Part shown: piece by piece, positions 1 through 12,380 of the stretch | How the letters are laid out: each line of letters opens with the position of its first letter | How positions within the stretch are numbered: position 1 is the stretch's first letter | NCBI RefSeq assembly: GCF_036898095.1 | Contig: NC_090765.1 | Location: 26,359,957 to 26,423,956, forward strand | DNA: 64,000 nt | DNA from: Palaemon carinicauda | Lineage: Eukaryota; Arthropoda; Malacostraca; Decapoda; Palaemonidae | Direction of reading: 5' to 3' | Notes under the pieces: generated by a model | What the model was told of the DNA's origin: nothing | Database searches by the model: none | Seen by the model: the letters and a program-made list of their open reading frames with translations, nothing else | Translations under genes and position numbers: made by a program

Positions 1-1090
1 TCTTATCAAAAGTGGAATTTTATATTCTATGCATTGCTGTCACATGTCTCAAAAGGAAAATTTGGTCAGTGCAACTTCTACCTTTTCTAAATCCTGCTTG
101 TTTATCTCTACGCTTTTCATCAATCTTTCTCTCCAGTCTCTTGAGAATAAGCATACTATATATTTTCATATCAACTGACTTAAGTGTTATGCCTCTGTAA
201 TTATTGCAATCAGCCAGGTCTCCTATTTTTCCATTATCACCTACAATTCATCAGGTTTTGCCTCTTCATGCCACATTCTACAAAATAATCTTGTAAGTAC
301 TCTGGGAGTCACTTCATTTTCATCCAGTATCATCTCGGCAATTATTCCATTGTTTCCAGGGGCTTTCCATCTCTTTAGTGTTTTAAGAATGGCTTAAACT
401 TCAAACGCACTGAATTCATTCATGGGCACATCAAGTTCTTCATCAGCTTCAGGTTTTCAATCAAATTATTCCTTTCATATCTCTTATTCACAACCTCACT
501 GAAGTGTTCCATCCAATGTTGTCTTTCTTTATCTTCTGTTGTAATAACAGATCCATCTCTCTTTTTAATTGGTATATGCTTCTTCTTTGCCCCGATAGAG
601 GTTTCATTAACAATTCTATGAGCAATTCATACACCAAAGCCACTTCCTGAATTCATAGCTTTGTCAGCTTCATCTGTTTTACTGTCTAAATATTCTCTCC
701 AGTCATTCTTAGCTTTTCTTTTGACCTCACTATCAATACTGGCATACTTAGCCTGCTCTACCTTGTAATTTTCATTACTTCCTCAAAAACTTTCAATAGT
801 CAATTTATATTTTTGTCTCCTTTTTATAGTATCCCAAGTATAATTTGATATTCATGGCTTTCTCCTTGTAAATGCGTGTTCCAAGACTTCACTACCAACT
901 GACTGATATATGTTCTTAATATCACACCATTCTTCATTAATTGTCTGCTCTTCATCTGTGAAAGTCTCTTAGGACTTCAAATCGATTCCTACATTCAATT
1001 GCAGATGTTTTTTTGTTCTCTTCCAAAAGTTTAGTTGCATTAAACCTATATATTCTATCTACCTTTCTGTTGGGTGCTTTCAGTTTTAAT
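1..1090 (-). pseudogene. LINE-C: decayed non-LTR retrotransposon reverse transcriptase fragment
   Basis: Read on the minus strand, with frame changes, this stretch gives typical non-LTR reverse transcriptase blocks in the right order. Upstream blocks include EEWCDIKNIY, SEVKRKAKNDWREYL and QHWMEHFSEVVNKRYE. They are followed by LKRWKAPGNNGIIAEMI (near 310-390), NNYRGITLKSVDMKIYSML (near 135-210) and DKQAGFRKGR (near 85-115). These match the RT N-terminal region and fingers of jockey/RTE-type LINEs; the catalytic FADD/YADD part would lie left of the window. Stops and frameshifts show it is dead. It is a different family from LINE-A and LINE-B elsewhere in the window. Confidence 0.8.
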
Positions 1091-2006
1091 TTCAGTGTGA
1101 TGGTCCCAAAGGAGCAGTGTTAGCTTACGTTTTCAAACCAAAGCAACAACGTGGTCATCTTTTCATTCTGTTTATGAACGTTACAAACCCCACCCACAGG
1201 GAGCTAGGCAACTTTGTCTGTGTATGAACATTGGCAATCCTCCTAAAACGAGGAATGATCGCTACAATAACTACCGGTATATTTTTTTTTGTGGGAAAAT
1301 GCACTCACATCGTATAAAATACCACAGCTAGTCAACTATCAAATTTTCCTCTGGCAATAATGTTACTGTTCGTCGCACATACATTATTCCTGCAACCGGA
1401 TTCGTTTTCAAATGTTTACCCAGAGTCACAGATTACGCATGCGCTAATGCAGATGGGTAAGTATATATGCATGCAAGCTATCTTTTTGACAACAAGGGCG
1501 ATAGACCATCTTACAATTAGAACTCCGTTCTAATATATTGTAATGGCTATACAGTATCCCTTGTGGGAAACCAGGTTATACATTACTCATTTACCATCCT
1601 GTAACCAAACATACTGTATATACGATCTGCCTTCATAGGCACTTCCTTTCCTCTCTGATCAGAGGTCTTAGTTTTCTTAGAAATACTTGGACCGAAAACT
1701 TTTTATAAGTGTAATCTGTTCTCTAGAAGGAAAAATTCAATACTTATGCCAGTTTTACCGATCGGAGAAAAAAAAAATACAAACTTTTTCCTCGTCTTTT
1801 TAAGAAAGAGAACTATTGGTAACAAACATTATCATCCTCCAACAGAGTTCTGGACACAACTATAATTTGGGCTACGCCCGTATGCTTGTCCTGCTGACAG
1901 GTCTGTGTTACTTGTCCGTAGATAAATTTATGCCTTCGGTAGTTATCGACCGGTCTCTTGTTAGAAAGGCGATTTCTAAGGAGAGTTGCTGTAATAACAT
2001 AAGTAG
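1091..2006. other. No gene recognised
   Basis: About 0.9 kb of noncoding sequence between the LINE-C fragment and the left end of the Tigger-like element. Short open frames here show no recognisable domain. Confidence 0.5.
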
Positions 2007-2495
2007 TACAGTGAACCCTCGTTTATCGCGGTAGATAGGTTCCAGACCCGACCGCGATAGGTGAAAATCCGCGAAGTAGTGACACCATATTTACGTATTT
2101 ATTTAACATGTATATTCAGACTTTTAAAACCTTCCCTTGTATGTTAACAAACTACCCTTTAATGTACAGAACACTTAATGCATGTACTATAGTACCCTAA
2201 AACTAAAACAGGCACAAATATTAAAGGCGACTTTATATCATGCGTTTCCTAAACACGCCAAAAAGCACGATAAAAAATGACAACCAATGTTTTGTTTACG
2301 TTTATCTCTGATTATAATGAACAAACAAACGCATTTACACATCTGTGTATAGGTCAGTTTTTGCATCGATTATATTGATTATTCAGTACAGTATGTTGAT
2401 TTTGTTATTACCAATGTTTTACTTAATTTTTCTTAGGACTTCCAAATGAAATGTTTTTCTTTATGACGCCGCCTGAAACGACGGCGTCATTAAGT

Positions 2496-3245
2496 CCATC
2501 CATCCATCCATATACCAAAGGCACTTCCCCCAATTTTGGGGGTAGCCGACATCAACAAAGAAACAAAACAAAAAGGGGACTACTCTCTACGTTCCTCCAG
2601 CCTAACCAGGGACTCAGCCGAGTTCAGCTGGTACTGCTAGGGTGCCACAGCCCAACCTCCCACATTATCCACCACAGCTGAAGCTTCATAATGCTGAATC
2701 CCCTACTGCTGCTACCTCCGCGGTCATCTAAGGCACCGGAGGAAGCAGCAGGGCCTACCGGAACTGCGTCACATTCCTATTTCTAGCACGCTCTCTTGCC
2801 TCTCTCACATCTATCCTCCAATCACCCAGAGCTTTCTTCACACCATCCATCCACCCAAACCTTGGCCTTCCTCTTGTACTTCTCCCATCAACTCTTGCAT
2901 TCATCACCTTCTTTAGCAGACAGCCATTTTCCATTCTCTCAACATGGCCAAACCACCTCAACACATTCATATCCACTCTAGCCGCTAACTCATTTCTTAC
3001 ACCCGTTCTCACCCTCACCACTTCGTTCCTAACCCTATCTACTCGAGATACACCAGCCATACTCCTTAGACACTTCATCTCAAACACATTCAATTTCTGT
3101 CTCTCCATCACTTTCATTCCCCACAACTCCGATCCATACATCACAGTTGGTACAATCACTTTCTCATATAGAACTCTCTTTACATTCATGCCCAACCCTC
3201 TATTTTTTACTACTCCCTTAACTGCCCCCAACACTTTGCATCCTT
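2496..3245 (-). pseudogene. LINE-A copy 1: 5'-truncated RT C-terminus and 3' UTR
   Basis: The minus strand encodes the C-terminal part of the LINE-A protein (about 150 residues, including VIVPTVMYGSELWGMKV, VLRWFGHVERMENG and STRGRPRFGWMDGVKKAL), then the shared LINE-A 3' UTR ending at a (TGGA)n-type tail at 2496-2512. A short internal deletion just before the stop removes residues kept in other copies. The 5' truncation near 3245 is abrupt. It lies inside the Tigger-like element and is therefore younger than that element. Confidence 0.88.
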
Positions 3246-3402
3246 AAGTACGCTCAGTAAACAAACGAAGGCATTTAACGAGCATGATGAAAGTGATAAA
3301 TAATGATATTACAGTAAAAGCTTTTAGAAAATATGTTATTACAAATATTATTTACCGTATCTATATAAAATCATACATACGTAGCAAAGCAGGAAAACAA
3401 TT

Positions 3403-3404
<2 letters not shown>

Positions 3405-3446
<42 letters not shown>
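3405..3446. repeat. (GA)n microsatellite
   Basis: About 21 uninterrupted GA units inside the Tigger-like element. Confidence 0.95.
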
Positions 3447-3448
<2 letters not shown>

Positions 3449-3606
3449 GTTTTACCTACGTGAATGTAAATTTAAAAAAAAAAAATAGCCCCATTTCATA
3501 TAAAATAGATAACAAATATTTTACTTTATCATATTACAGTAGTCTGTATAATACTGTAAAGTTCAGTCCATGAAACAAAAACACGCCATTTGATTACAAC
3601 AGCTGA

Positions 3607-3611
<5 letters not shown>

Positions 3612-3651
<40 letters not shown>
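3612..3651. repeat. (CT)n microsatellite
   Basis: About 20 CT units inside the same element. An open frame with a poly-Ser-Leu run across it is an artefact of the repeat. Confidence 0.95.
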
Positions 3652-3655
<4 letters not shown>

Positions 3656-4119
3656 TTATACAATACTTACATGAAGAAACTAAAATTAGTTTTCTTAGTG
3701 TCAATTAAATACGAAACGAAAAAATTATGCCGAGAGTCTTCATCCATTTCAATCATAGCTAAAAATACGGCATCCGATTTCATCAGCAAACCACTATTTT
3801 TTGGGAAACATCATTTTATTCTAGAAAATTGCTACTCTTTAAATAGTTAATTGCACACATTAGGAAAGTGTGTACTTTTGTTTTTAAATTTCGGGTGTGT
3901 TTTAAAAATCGAGTATTGTTGACTTCTTTTTTTTTTTACTTTTGGCTGTGATTAGATCAGCTGACATCTAGCTGCCGCTCTTGAGAGTGTACGAATACAC
4001 TAACAAAGTATCGTTTATACCATTTCTTAACTTATTCAAATCGTCTACAGTATACAGTTGATATTACATAAGCACCAATGTGTTATAACCTATCAAATTT
4101 TTTCGTTTATTACATTTAA

Positions 4120-4121
<2 letters not shown>

Positions 4122-4172
<51 letters not shown>

Positions 4173-4181
4173 TGGGGGGGG
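4122..4181. repeat. Compound (CT)n(GT)n(G)n microsatellite
   Basis: A CT run, then about nine GT units, then a G run, inside the right part of the Tigger-like element. Confidence 0.95.
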
Positions 4182-4448
4182 GCTACTTTTCACTACCTCC
4201 CATTCCTTACTTCTCTCTATCTCTCTAACAAATGATATCTTTGTTGCTCCTCAAAGTTTCATTTATATTGAAAATCAATCATGATTCAATTTTCCTTACT
4301 TTCTCCAATCTCGCACCATCGGTCACATCACGGTATTTTCGTATTTCCGGAAAATCCGCGATATATGTATACACATGGGTTATGAAAAAAATCCGCGAAG
4401 TGGTGAATCCGCGATGGTCGAACTGCGAAGTAGCGAGGGCTCACTGTA

Positions 4449-4896
4449 CTAGCTATCTGGTTTACCAATTTGTATCATTCTTACTCGGCCAACCCCCACT
4501 AGATTGGTGGCAGTTGGAGGGAGGACAGGATTCCCCCTTCATAGCAGAAGTATAGAAATAATACTGTATTGCGTTCCCAATATCTCATGAGGGAGGGTAT
4601 TGGGTAAAGTCTAAGGAATCACAGGTTTTTATTAGAGTTCCTACATTAAAGACCAGTGATGTTGCTAGTTACATGAACACACACACTTCTGCAGGCCGCT
4701 AATAGTACTTGCCCCTAATAGGGCATAGCACAAGAATCTAGCAAGGGTAGTGTTCCTAGTACTTCAGGCTTACCGAAGTAGAGAGAACCCCGGGTCAAAA
4801 TACCGAACTCAGTTGCTAAAGGACTTCCTCCTCCTTAAGAGTGAGCCTACCCAATATAAATAGTTTAAGGTTTGTATTTGTGCAGGAACAAATAAC
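4449..4896. other. No gene recognised
   Basis: Noncoding stretch between the Tigger-like element and the next MITE. Its right edge (4869-4895) carries a GGTTTGTAT...GGAACAAA motif that recurs near 10157 and, inverted, near 19650. Confidence 0.45.
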
Positions 4897-4897
4897 A

Positions 4898-5192
4898 AAT
4901 TTGTAATAATTTGTATTTTTCCTAACATACAAACATTCCACTATTTCTACACATTGGCCCTCCACTGTGTCTCCCAAGAAGTCCTGCTAGTAAGCAAAGT
5001 GGTTACTCAACCCAGGTGTGAAAGTGAACAGGATAACTGGGCTATCTCCACCCCCACCCTCTAACTTTCAAGTGGGGTAGTTATCCCTCACTGAAAATTA
5101 TCATGGCTAGTTCACCTTCGCTGAAAACAATATACCCAATATAAATAGTGTAATGTTTTTATGTTAGAAAAAATACAAATTCTTACAAATAT
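4898..5192. mobile_element. MITE with about 50-bp terminal inverted repeats
   Basis: The left arm starts around AATTTGTATTTTTCCTAACA (4908). The right arm, reversed, reads AATTTGTATTTTTTCTAACA and stays alignable through the following ACTATTT block. Outer blocks (AATTTGTAA type) also pair. The core holds an AGCCCAGGTGTGA-like and a GGGTAGTTATCCCTCACT-like block, both recognisable in a diverged copy near 32180-32290. There is no coding capacity and the target duplication is not clear. Confidence 0.7.
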
Positions 5193-5474
5193 TTAGATCT
5201 GCCAAAAATTTTGAATTTTTCAATTCTTTGCGAACCCTCCCGGCATAAACTCTGTTATAATTGCTGCAGAATTTGCTGTTCTTGAACTTTGCTGCTTAAT
5301 TTATTACCTCTCAATATGCTGTACAGTATAGAGTACTGTATAGTATTGTTGTGATAACATTATAGTATCCAGTGTATTAGTAAAATGGTTATGAAAAGCA
5401 AACTAATATACACAACTTTATAGCTAGCACATGTAAATTATCCAGTGGTAAACTTGTTCCTTAAAAAGTTTAAA

Positions 5475-5778
5475 GGCCCCTCATGAATGGCAGAAGCAAG
5501 GGACAATGAAATTGCCGCAGCAAGGAGGACAATGCTCTAGAGACTGACTATATAGTGCCCAAGCCCCCTCTCCTACCAATCTAGGACCAGGGAGGGCCAG
5601 GCAATGGCTGCTGATAACTCAGCAGATAGACCTATAGGCTCTCCAAAACCCCCAACCTTGGCTCACAAGGATGGTAAGGTTGCAGACACTAAAGGCACTG
5701 ATGAGTCTGAGCGTTACTCAAACTCCTGTCTGGCAAACACCAGGCAGAGACTTTAAACCAATCAGGCCACAGTAACAA
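5475..5778 (-). mobile_element. tRNA-derived SINE
   Basis: On the minus strand the element starts near 5778 with TTACTGTGGCCTGATTGG, which resembles a pol III A box (5758-5770). A degenerate B-box-like GAGTTTGAGTAACGC follows at 5711-5726, at tRNA-like spacing. The tRNA-like head runs into a body with AGGCTCTCC- and GGCCAGGCAATGGCTGC-like blocks (on the plus strand) and a short 3' end near 5475. The B box has lost the canonical GGTTCGA core, so this copy is probably inactive. The family assignment rests on layout, not on a database match. Confidence 0.7.
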
Positions 5779-5825
5779 AGATGCATGATGAAAAATATAA
5801 ATTTGCATTTCAGTTATTAGAAAAT

Positions 5826-5865
<40 letters not shown>

Positions 5866-5866
5866 A
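5826..5866. repeat. (CT)n microsatellite
   Basis: About 20 CT units with one TT interruption, just beyond the 5' side of the SINE. Confidence 0.9.
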
Positions 5867-6000
5867 ATAGCAAAGAGTATTGTTTATACTATTTCTAATT
5901 TATCAAAACATCAACTATATATAGTTAATATAGTATTACATAAGCACCGATGTGTTATGAGCTATCATAATTTTCATATACCTGTAATACATTTATAGCT

Positions 6001-6500
6001 NNNNNNNNNNNNNNNNNNNNNNNNNNNNNNNNNNNNNNNNNNNNNNNNNNNNNNNNNNNNNNNNNNNNNNNNNNNNNNNNNNNNNNNNNNNNNNNNNNNN
6101 NNNNNNNNNNNNNNNNNNNNNNNNNNNNNNNNNNNNNNNNNNNNNNNNNNNNNNNNNNNNNNNNNNNNNNNNNNNNNNNNNNNNNNNNNNNNNNNNNNNN
6201 NNNNNNNNNNNNNNNNNNNNNNNNNNNNNNNNNNNNNNNNNNNNNNNNNNNNNNNNNNNNNNNNNNNNNNNNNNNNNNNNNNNNNNNNNNNNNNNNNNNN
6301 NNNNNNNNNNNNNNNNNNNNNNNNNNNNNNNNNNNNNNNNNNNNNNNNNNNNNNNNNNNNNNNNNNNNNNNNNNNNNNNNNNNNNNNNNNNNNNNNNNNN
6401 NNNNNNNNNNNNNNNNNNNNNNNNNNNNNNNNNNNNNNNNNNNNNNNNNNNNNNNNNNNNNNNNNNNNNNNNNNNNNNNNNNNNNNNNNNNNNNNNNNNN
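6001..6500. other. Assembly gap (500 N)
   Basis: Exactly 500 N. The round length suggests a placeholder rather than a measured gap. It hides the 5' part of the following LINE-A copy. Confidence 0.99.
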
Positions 6501-8168
6501 TGACTGTACTTGAATAGTTGGTGAGATTGTTTAATGTGTGTTTTGTGTTGTCAATGGTACCAGTAGATTGGGTTTGTGCATTTATTGTACCACTATATAA
6601 GGGTAAGGGAGATATGCATGAGTGTTGTAATTCAAGGGGTATTAGTTAAGTGTAGTTGAAAAAGTGTATGGTAGAGTACTGATTAATAGGATTAAGGATA
6701 AAACAGAGAATGCAATCTTAAAAGTACAGGGTGGTTTTAGAAGAGGTAGGGGTCGTATGAATCAGATTTTACAGTTAGGCAGATATGCGAGAAATATTTA
6801 GCAAAAGGTAAGGAGGTGTATGTTGCGTTTATGGTTCTGGAGAAAGCGTATGATAGAGTTGATAGGGAAGCAATGTGGAATGTGATGAGGTTATATGGAG
6901 TTGGTGGAAGGTTGTTGCGAGCAGTGAAAAGTTTCTACAAAGGTTGTAATGCATGTTAGGATAGGAAATGAAGTGAGCGATTGGTTTCCGGTGAGAGTGG
7001 GGCTGAGACAGGGATGAGTGATGTCGCCGTGGTTATTTAACTTATATGTTGATGGAATGGTGAGAGAGGTGAATGCTCGAGTGCTTGAACGAGGATTGAA
7101 ACTGGTAGACAAGAATGATCATGAATGGGAGGTAAATTAGCTGTTGTTTGCAGATGATACTGTACTGGTTGCAGACGCGGAAAAGAAGCTTGGCCGATTA
7201 GTGACAGAATTTGGAAGGGTGTGTGAGAGAAGGAAGTTGAGAGTTAGAGTGGGTAAGAGTAAGGTTATGAGATGTACGAGAAGGGAAGGTGGTGCAAGGT
7301 TGAATGTCATGTTGAATGGAGAGTTACTTGAGGAGGTGGATCGGTTTAAGTACTTGGGATCTGTTGTTGCAGCAAATGGTGGAGTGGAAGCAGATGTACG
7401 TCAGTGAGTGAATAAAGGATGCAAAGTGTTGGGCGCAGTTAAGGGAGTAGTAAATAATAGAGGATTGGGCATGAATGTAAAGAGAGTTCTGTATGAGAAA
7501 GTGATTGTACCAACTGTGATGTATGGATCAGAGTTGTGGGGAATGAAAGTGATGGAGAGACAGAAATTGAATGTGTTTGAGATGAAGTGTCTAAGGAGTA
7601 TGGCTGGTGTATCTCGAATAGATAGGGTTAGGAACGAAGTGGTGAAGGTGAGAACGGGTGTAAGAAATGGGTTAGCAGCCAGAGTGGATATGAATGTGTT
7701 GAGGTGGTTTGGCCATGTTGAGAGAATGGAAAATGGCTGTCTGCTAAAGAAGGTGATGAATGCAAGAGTTGATGGGAGAAGTACAAGAGGAAGGCCAAGG
7801 TTTGGGTGGATGGATGGAGTGAAGAAAGCTCTGGGTGATAGGAGGATAGATGTGAGAGAGGCAAGAGTGCTTGCTAGAAATAGGAATGAATGGCGAGCGA
7901 TTGTGACGCAGTTCGGTAGGCCCTGCTGCTTCCTCCGGTGCCTTAGATGACCGCAGAGGTAGCAGCAGTAGGGGATTCAGCATTATGAAGCTTCATCTGT
8001 GGTGGATAACGTGGGAGGGTGGGCTGTGGCACCCTAGCAGTACCAGCCAAACTCGGTTGAGTCCCTTGTCAGGCTGGGAGGAACATAAGAGAGGAGAGAT
8101 CCCCCTTTTTTTTTGTTTCTTTTCTTTGATGTCGGCTACCCCCCAAAACTGGGGGAAGTGCCTTGGTA
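6501..8168 (+). pseudogene. LINE-A copy 2: non-LTR retrotransposon RT with stops, plus 3' UTR
   Basis: This is the longest LINE-A copy. Conceptual translation gives FIVPLYKGKGDMHECC, then VQGGFRRGRG, the LEKAYDRVDREAMWNV-like motif A region (frameshifted), VRVGLRQG, then LLFADDTVLVADA (catalytic FADD, 7142-7180). The thumb and C-terminal region with VPTVMYGSELWG and HVERMENGC follow. In-frame stops occur near 7017, 7138 and 7405, and one base is missing near 7915, so the normal stop is lost. The 3' UTR (about 7920-8168) ends in GGTATATGTATG and runs straight into (TA)n. The 5' end is in the assembly gap. The protein resembles RTE/Proto2-like LINE RTs; the clade is uncertain. Confidence 0.88.
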
Positions 8169-8172
8169 TATG

Positions 8173-8725
<553 letters not shown>

Positions 8726-8736
8726 ACACATATATA

Positions 8737-9391
<655 letters not shown>

Positions 9392-9873
9392 AGTTTTGAT
9401 GAAGGAAAAATTTAGTTTTGGGGAGGTACTGTGTGGTCACCAAGGAATTGCCTGTTAAAATGCTAAAGCAAGGAATCCAATACGATTTGATTACCAAAGA
9501 AATATTGTTACCTTGCTCTAGGGCTGGTCTATTATGTGCTAAGTACAGTTCAGAGTGCATAACCAAGACATGCAAGTTCAGGCTCATCTGAACTTCCCAT
9601 AGCACCTTGGAAGCTGAACGTCATCTGCTGTGAGTGACCTCACGCATGGCGTTCATGAAAATAACTACTGTTCAAGTTTTTGCCAGCATACCTACATCAC
9701 AAGCAACCCTTAACCACCATTGATCAAGGGTACACTAACTAAGCTCCACTCCCCTGCACAAGGCTAGGGAGTAGGGAGAATTTCTGGAGACCACACAGCA
9801 CTTCCCCAAAAACAAGTTTTTCCTTCGTCAAAATCACTTATTTGGGTTTAGAGTGGTGTGTGGTCTCCAAGGA
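9392..9873. mobile_element. DIRS-like remnant: terminal repeat plus ICR-like palindrome
   Basis: The left edge reads GTTTTGATGAAGGAAAAATT and continues to a TTTTGGGGAGGTACTGTGTG block. Near 9783-9873 the same block is found inverted (CACACAGCACTTCCCCAAA) and then again in direct form (TTTGGGTTTAGAGTGGTGTG), making a near-palindrome of about 90 bp. This is the layout of the DIRS internal complementary region at 19861-19951, and the GATTTTGA...GGAAAAA core is shared. I read it as a deletion derivative of a DIRS-like element. A simple MITE is the alternative, but would not explain the third copy. Confidence 0.55.
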
Positions 9874-12037
9874 CTAACTACCACAATATTAGTCAGTGGC
9901 CTTTTTTATTCTGGAACAACCATCTGCAAACAAGTACAACCTAAAAGCCATGACCATGTTCCCAAAGTTAGGAAGAAAAACTAACAAGTCTGACTCTTAC
10001 CTCACAAAGATGACTGAAGAGTACTGGCTGCCTTATCTCCCAGTACTCCACTTCTCCTGGAAGATCTGGATGACCTGGTCCTTCCTTCCTTTTGCTAGCC
10101 AGTTCCTTAGCAGCTTAAAGACACTCCTTTACAAGGGTACAGAACACATGGTTTTGTAGGTTTGTATCCTTATAGGAACAAAATTCTCTTTAAGACAAGC
10201 TTAACTTTCAATGAGCTTCCACTTTCAAGTGATAGTGCTCACAAAAATAAAAATAACACTTACCACAAACAAATGAAAGAAAACACCAACAGTCATGAGA
10301 CAAGCCTGGGAGCAGGTTTGTACATGCCAAAGAAAAAAGGGCTATTCTGTGATAGGCAGGTGGGCTGGGCTTTCCGGTAGTGCTAACTGTTATTGACCAG
10401 CTACCTTGTTAGCAATTCACTGCAAATGAAGAAACATTCCTACTCAAAAAGCAAAACTCTGTATATGCTTATGAACAAAAGCTCTTTATGATTAATGATA
10501 AATGGTATACTGTACAGGACTGTTAAAGCTTAACGCACAGAGGTTTGCTATTAGTGAATTTAAACATTTGCCAGAGGGCCTTGGCATTCCTTAAAGCAAT
10601 ATTTATGGATATTCATATAACCCCTTTCCGAGTGGGGATACCTTTATATAGTAAAAGGGTTTGTGTATTGCCATGATCAGCAAAGCTATACTAGTCAGGA
10701 CCACACGTCAGGTTGGTTTGCTACGACAGATCAGACTAAAGTCTCCCCACATCACCCACCTGCAGCATGGTGATGAAAACTGGCCAAACCCAAGACATGA
10801 ATAAGGTCAGGTCTGAGGCCTTTGTCCTGCAGAGAACTAGAAATGGCTGCATCTTTGTTGTATATAACAATAAATACAGAATACTGGTAGGTCTTAATAG
10901 AAAAGATAAAAAAAAAACCATTATACTGTTACACAAGGACTTTATTATTAACTTATAGAATATAACAATATCAGTCTTAACTTATTCTCCTCTTTCATAT
11001 AACTGATTATGCTGGGCTGTATTTGGTTTTATTTTACTCTGTGTTTTTTCAATGTCTTCTTTAAAAAATGCACACACTGAAAATGCTATCGAGTTATATA
11101 AGACGAAATGCAGCACAGAAAATTCAGTTATATAAGAGGGGAGAAAAAGATGATTGACTGATGTAAGTGAATTTACAAGTCCTTGTGCAATAATGGGTTT
11201 TTGTATTTTCTATTTAGTGTAATATAACTCTGAACACTTTCATGTACTGGTATTTGGTGTTTATATAACAAAATACTACTAATTTTGCCTTTCCTCTCAA
11301 GACTGATACGCACTAGTGTTTTCTAATTATACAATGTATAAAAATAAGTGGTCTGGGAGTGTCACTAAGAGTACATCAATTATTTGCAGTTTTTCAACAT
11401 TTTCTGATTTATCTGTTTACATAACCCGCTAAAATGGTACAGTCTGACAATATCCATCGATAATATAAAATGTACAATTTTGTATCATGAACAGCCCTAA
11501 ATCAGCACATCTTTTTCAAATAAACAATGTTTAGATAAGCTATCTCCTATAAGTCACTTGAAAGGAACACTAACTTAAAGTCAGTTCTGATTTTGGGGAA
11601 ATAACACTTCATTGGCCTACTCAGAAATGTTTAATATCATTGTGATATTAGACCTATGCATCAAACTCATACCTACAAAGGAATAACAGGATCATAGGCC
11701 TATCAAATGTTAATCAAAGTTTTCTCTTAGACATTTTGGCAATATTGTTAATCTTTTAAAATAATATAGAATAAGCTATTATCAAAATCTCATATGATAT
11801 TGACTTCATCTTTATTCTATGTCAAGAATAGCTTTAAATGGGAAGTCACACGAGAATAAAATTAATAGGCTTGAACTGAAGCATAGGTATGTACAATATG
11901 TTAAATTTCCATATCATAAGAATGAATAAATATAATCTTATACGCAAATTTTTTATATTAAAGCTAGAGTAACTGCAGTATTGATATACACAAAATTCTT
12001 ATACTTACAGGGAATAATTGCACCATAGACCAAAACA
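9874..12037. other. No gene recognised
   Basis: About 2.2 kb of AT-rich noncoding sequence between two DIRS-like elements. A GGTTTGTAT...GGAACAAA motif at 10157-10183 matches, inverted, one near 19650 within the DIRS-a 3' region. Small open frames lack any recognisable domain. Confidence 0.45.
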
Positions 12038-12044
12038 TAAATTC

Positions 12045-12380
12045 CTTTTTTGGGCTCGGCCATGTCGTCCTGATGGAAGGTTCCTTTAGGTAGCTTTCTA
12101 AGGGATATTTGCTACAGTGATACTCCCAGAGAAATAAACCGAATGTCTCCAGGATTCTAACTCCTGGCGCAAGTATCAAGCTAAGTTTATCGCTAGGGAT
12201 CAGGGACGTATTTTTTAGATACGACACATGGCAATCTTCACCTCGAATAGATTTAACTCTTTAATGTAAGGGGGAAGAGTGGCTGAAGAAAGGGGGTGCC
12301 GTTCTAGGTACCCAGTGGACCTCCTATCCGTACTACTACCGGCCACCATTCCTTTACTTGTTGCGTATAAGCTAGGTGCT
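12045..12380. repeat. DIRS-a left inverted terminal repeat
   Basis: Nearly identical, in inverted orientation, to 19985-20318. Shared blocks include GGTAGCTTTCTAAGGGATAT, CTCCTGGCGCAAGTATC and GGTGGACCTCC-type sequence (GTGGACCTCCTATCCGTACT). The outer end is TTTTTTGGGCTCGGCCATG. Confidence 0.92.

Larger units (their letters stand above)
2009..4446. mobile_element. Non-autonomous Tigger/pogo-like DNA transposon, TA target duplication
   Basis: The left end reads CAGTGAACCCTCG and continues into a TCGCGG block. The right end, on the opposite strand, reads CAGTGAGCCCTCG followed by TTCGCAG. Both ends are flanked by TA (2007-2008 and 4447-4448), as expected for the Tc1/mariner-pogo superfamily. 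Subterminal ATCCGCGAAGT-type repeats occur inside both ends (near 2070 and 4390). The 2.4-kb interior has no transposase; it holds (GA)n tracts and an inserted LINE-A copy (2496-3245). It would need a transposase from a related autonomous element. Its ends differ from those of the intact Tigger at 24370-26874. Confidence 0.8.

Noticed and set aside
2463..2490. Short inverted repeat ATGACGCCG...CGGCGTCAT considered as a terminator
   Set aside because: A single 9-bp stem in a eukaryotic transposon with no promoter or gene context; probably incidental.
3405..3651. Regular GA/CT repeats considered as a CRISPR-like or satellite array
   Set aside because: Simple dinucleotide runs without spacers; ordinary microsatellites.
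7628..7983. Minus-strand open frames rich in Ser/His/Pro (also 2796-2981, 53710-53895, 44821-45462)
   Set aside because: Antisense shadows of the conserved LINE-A RT; the sense strand carries the recognised domains.
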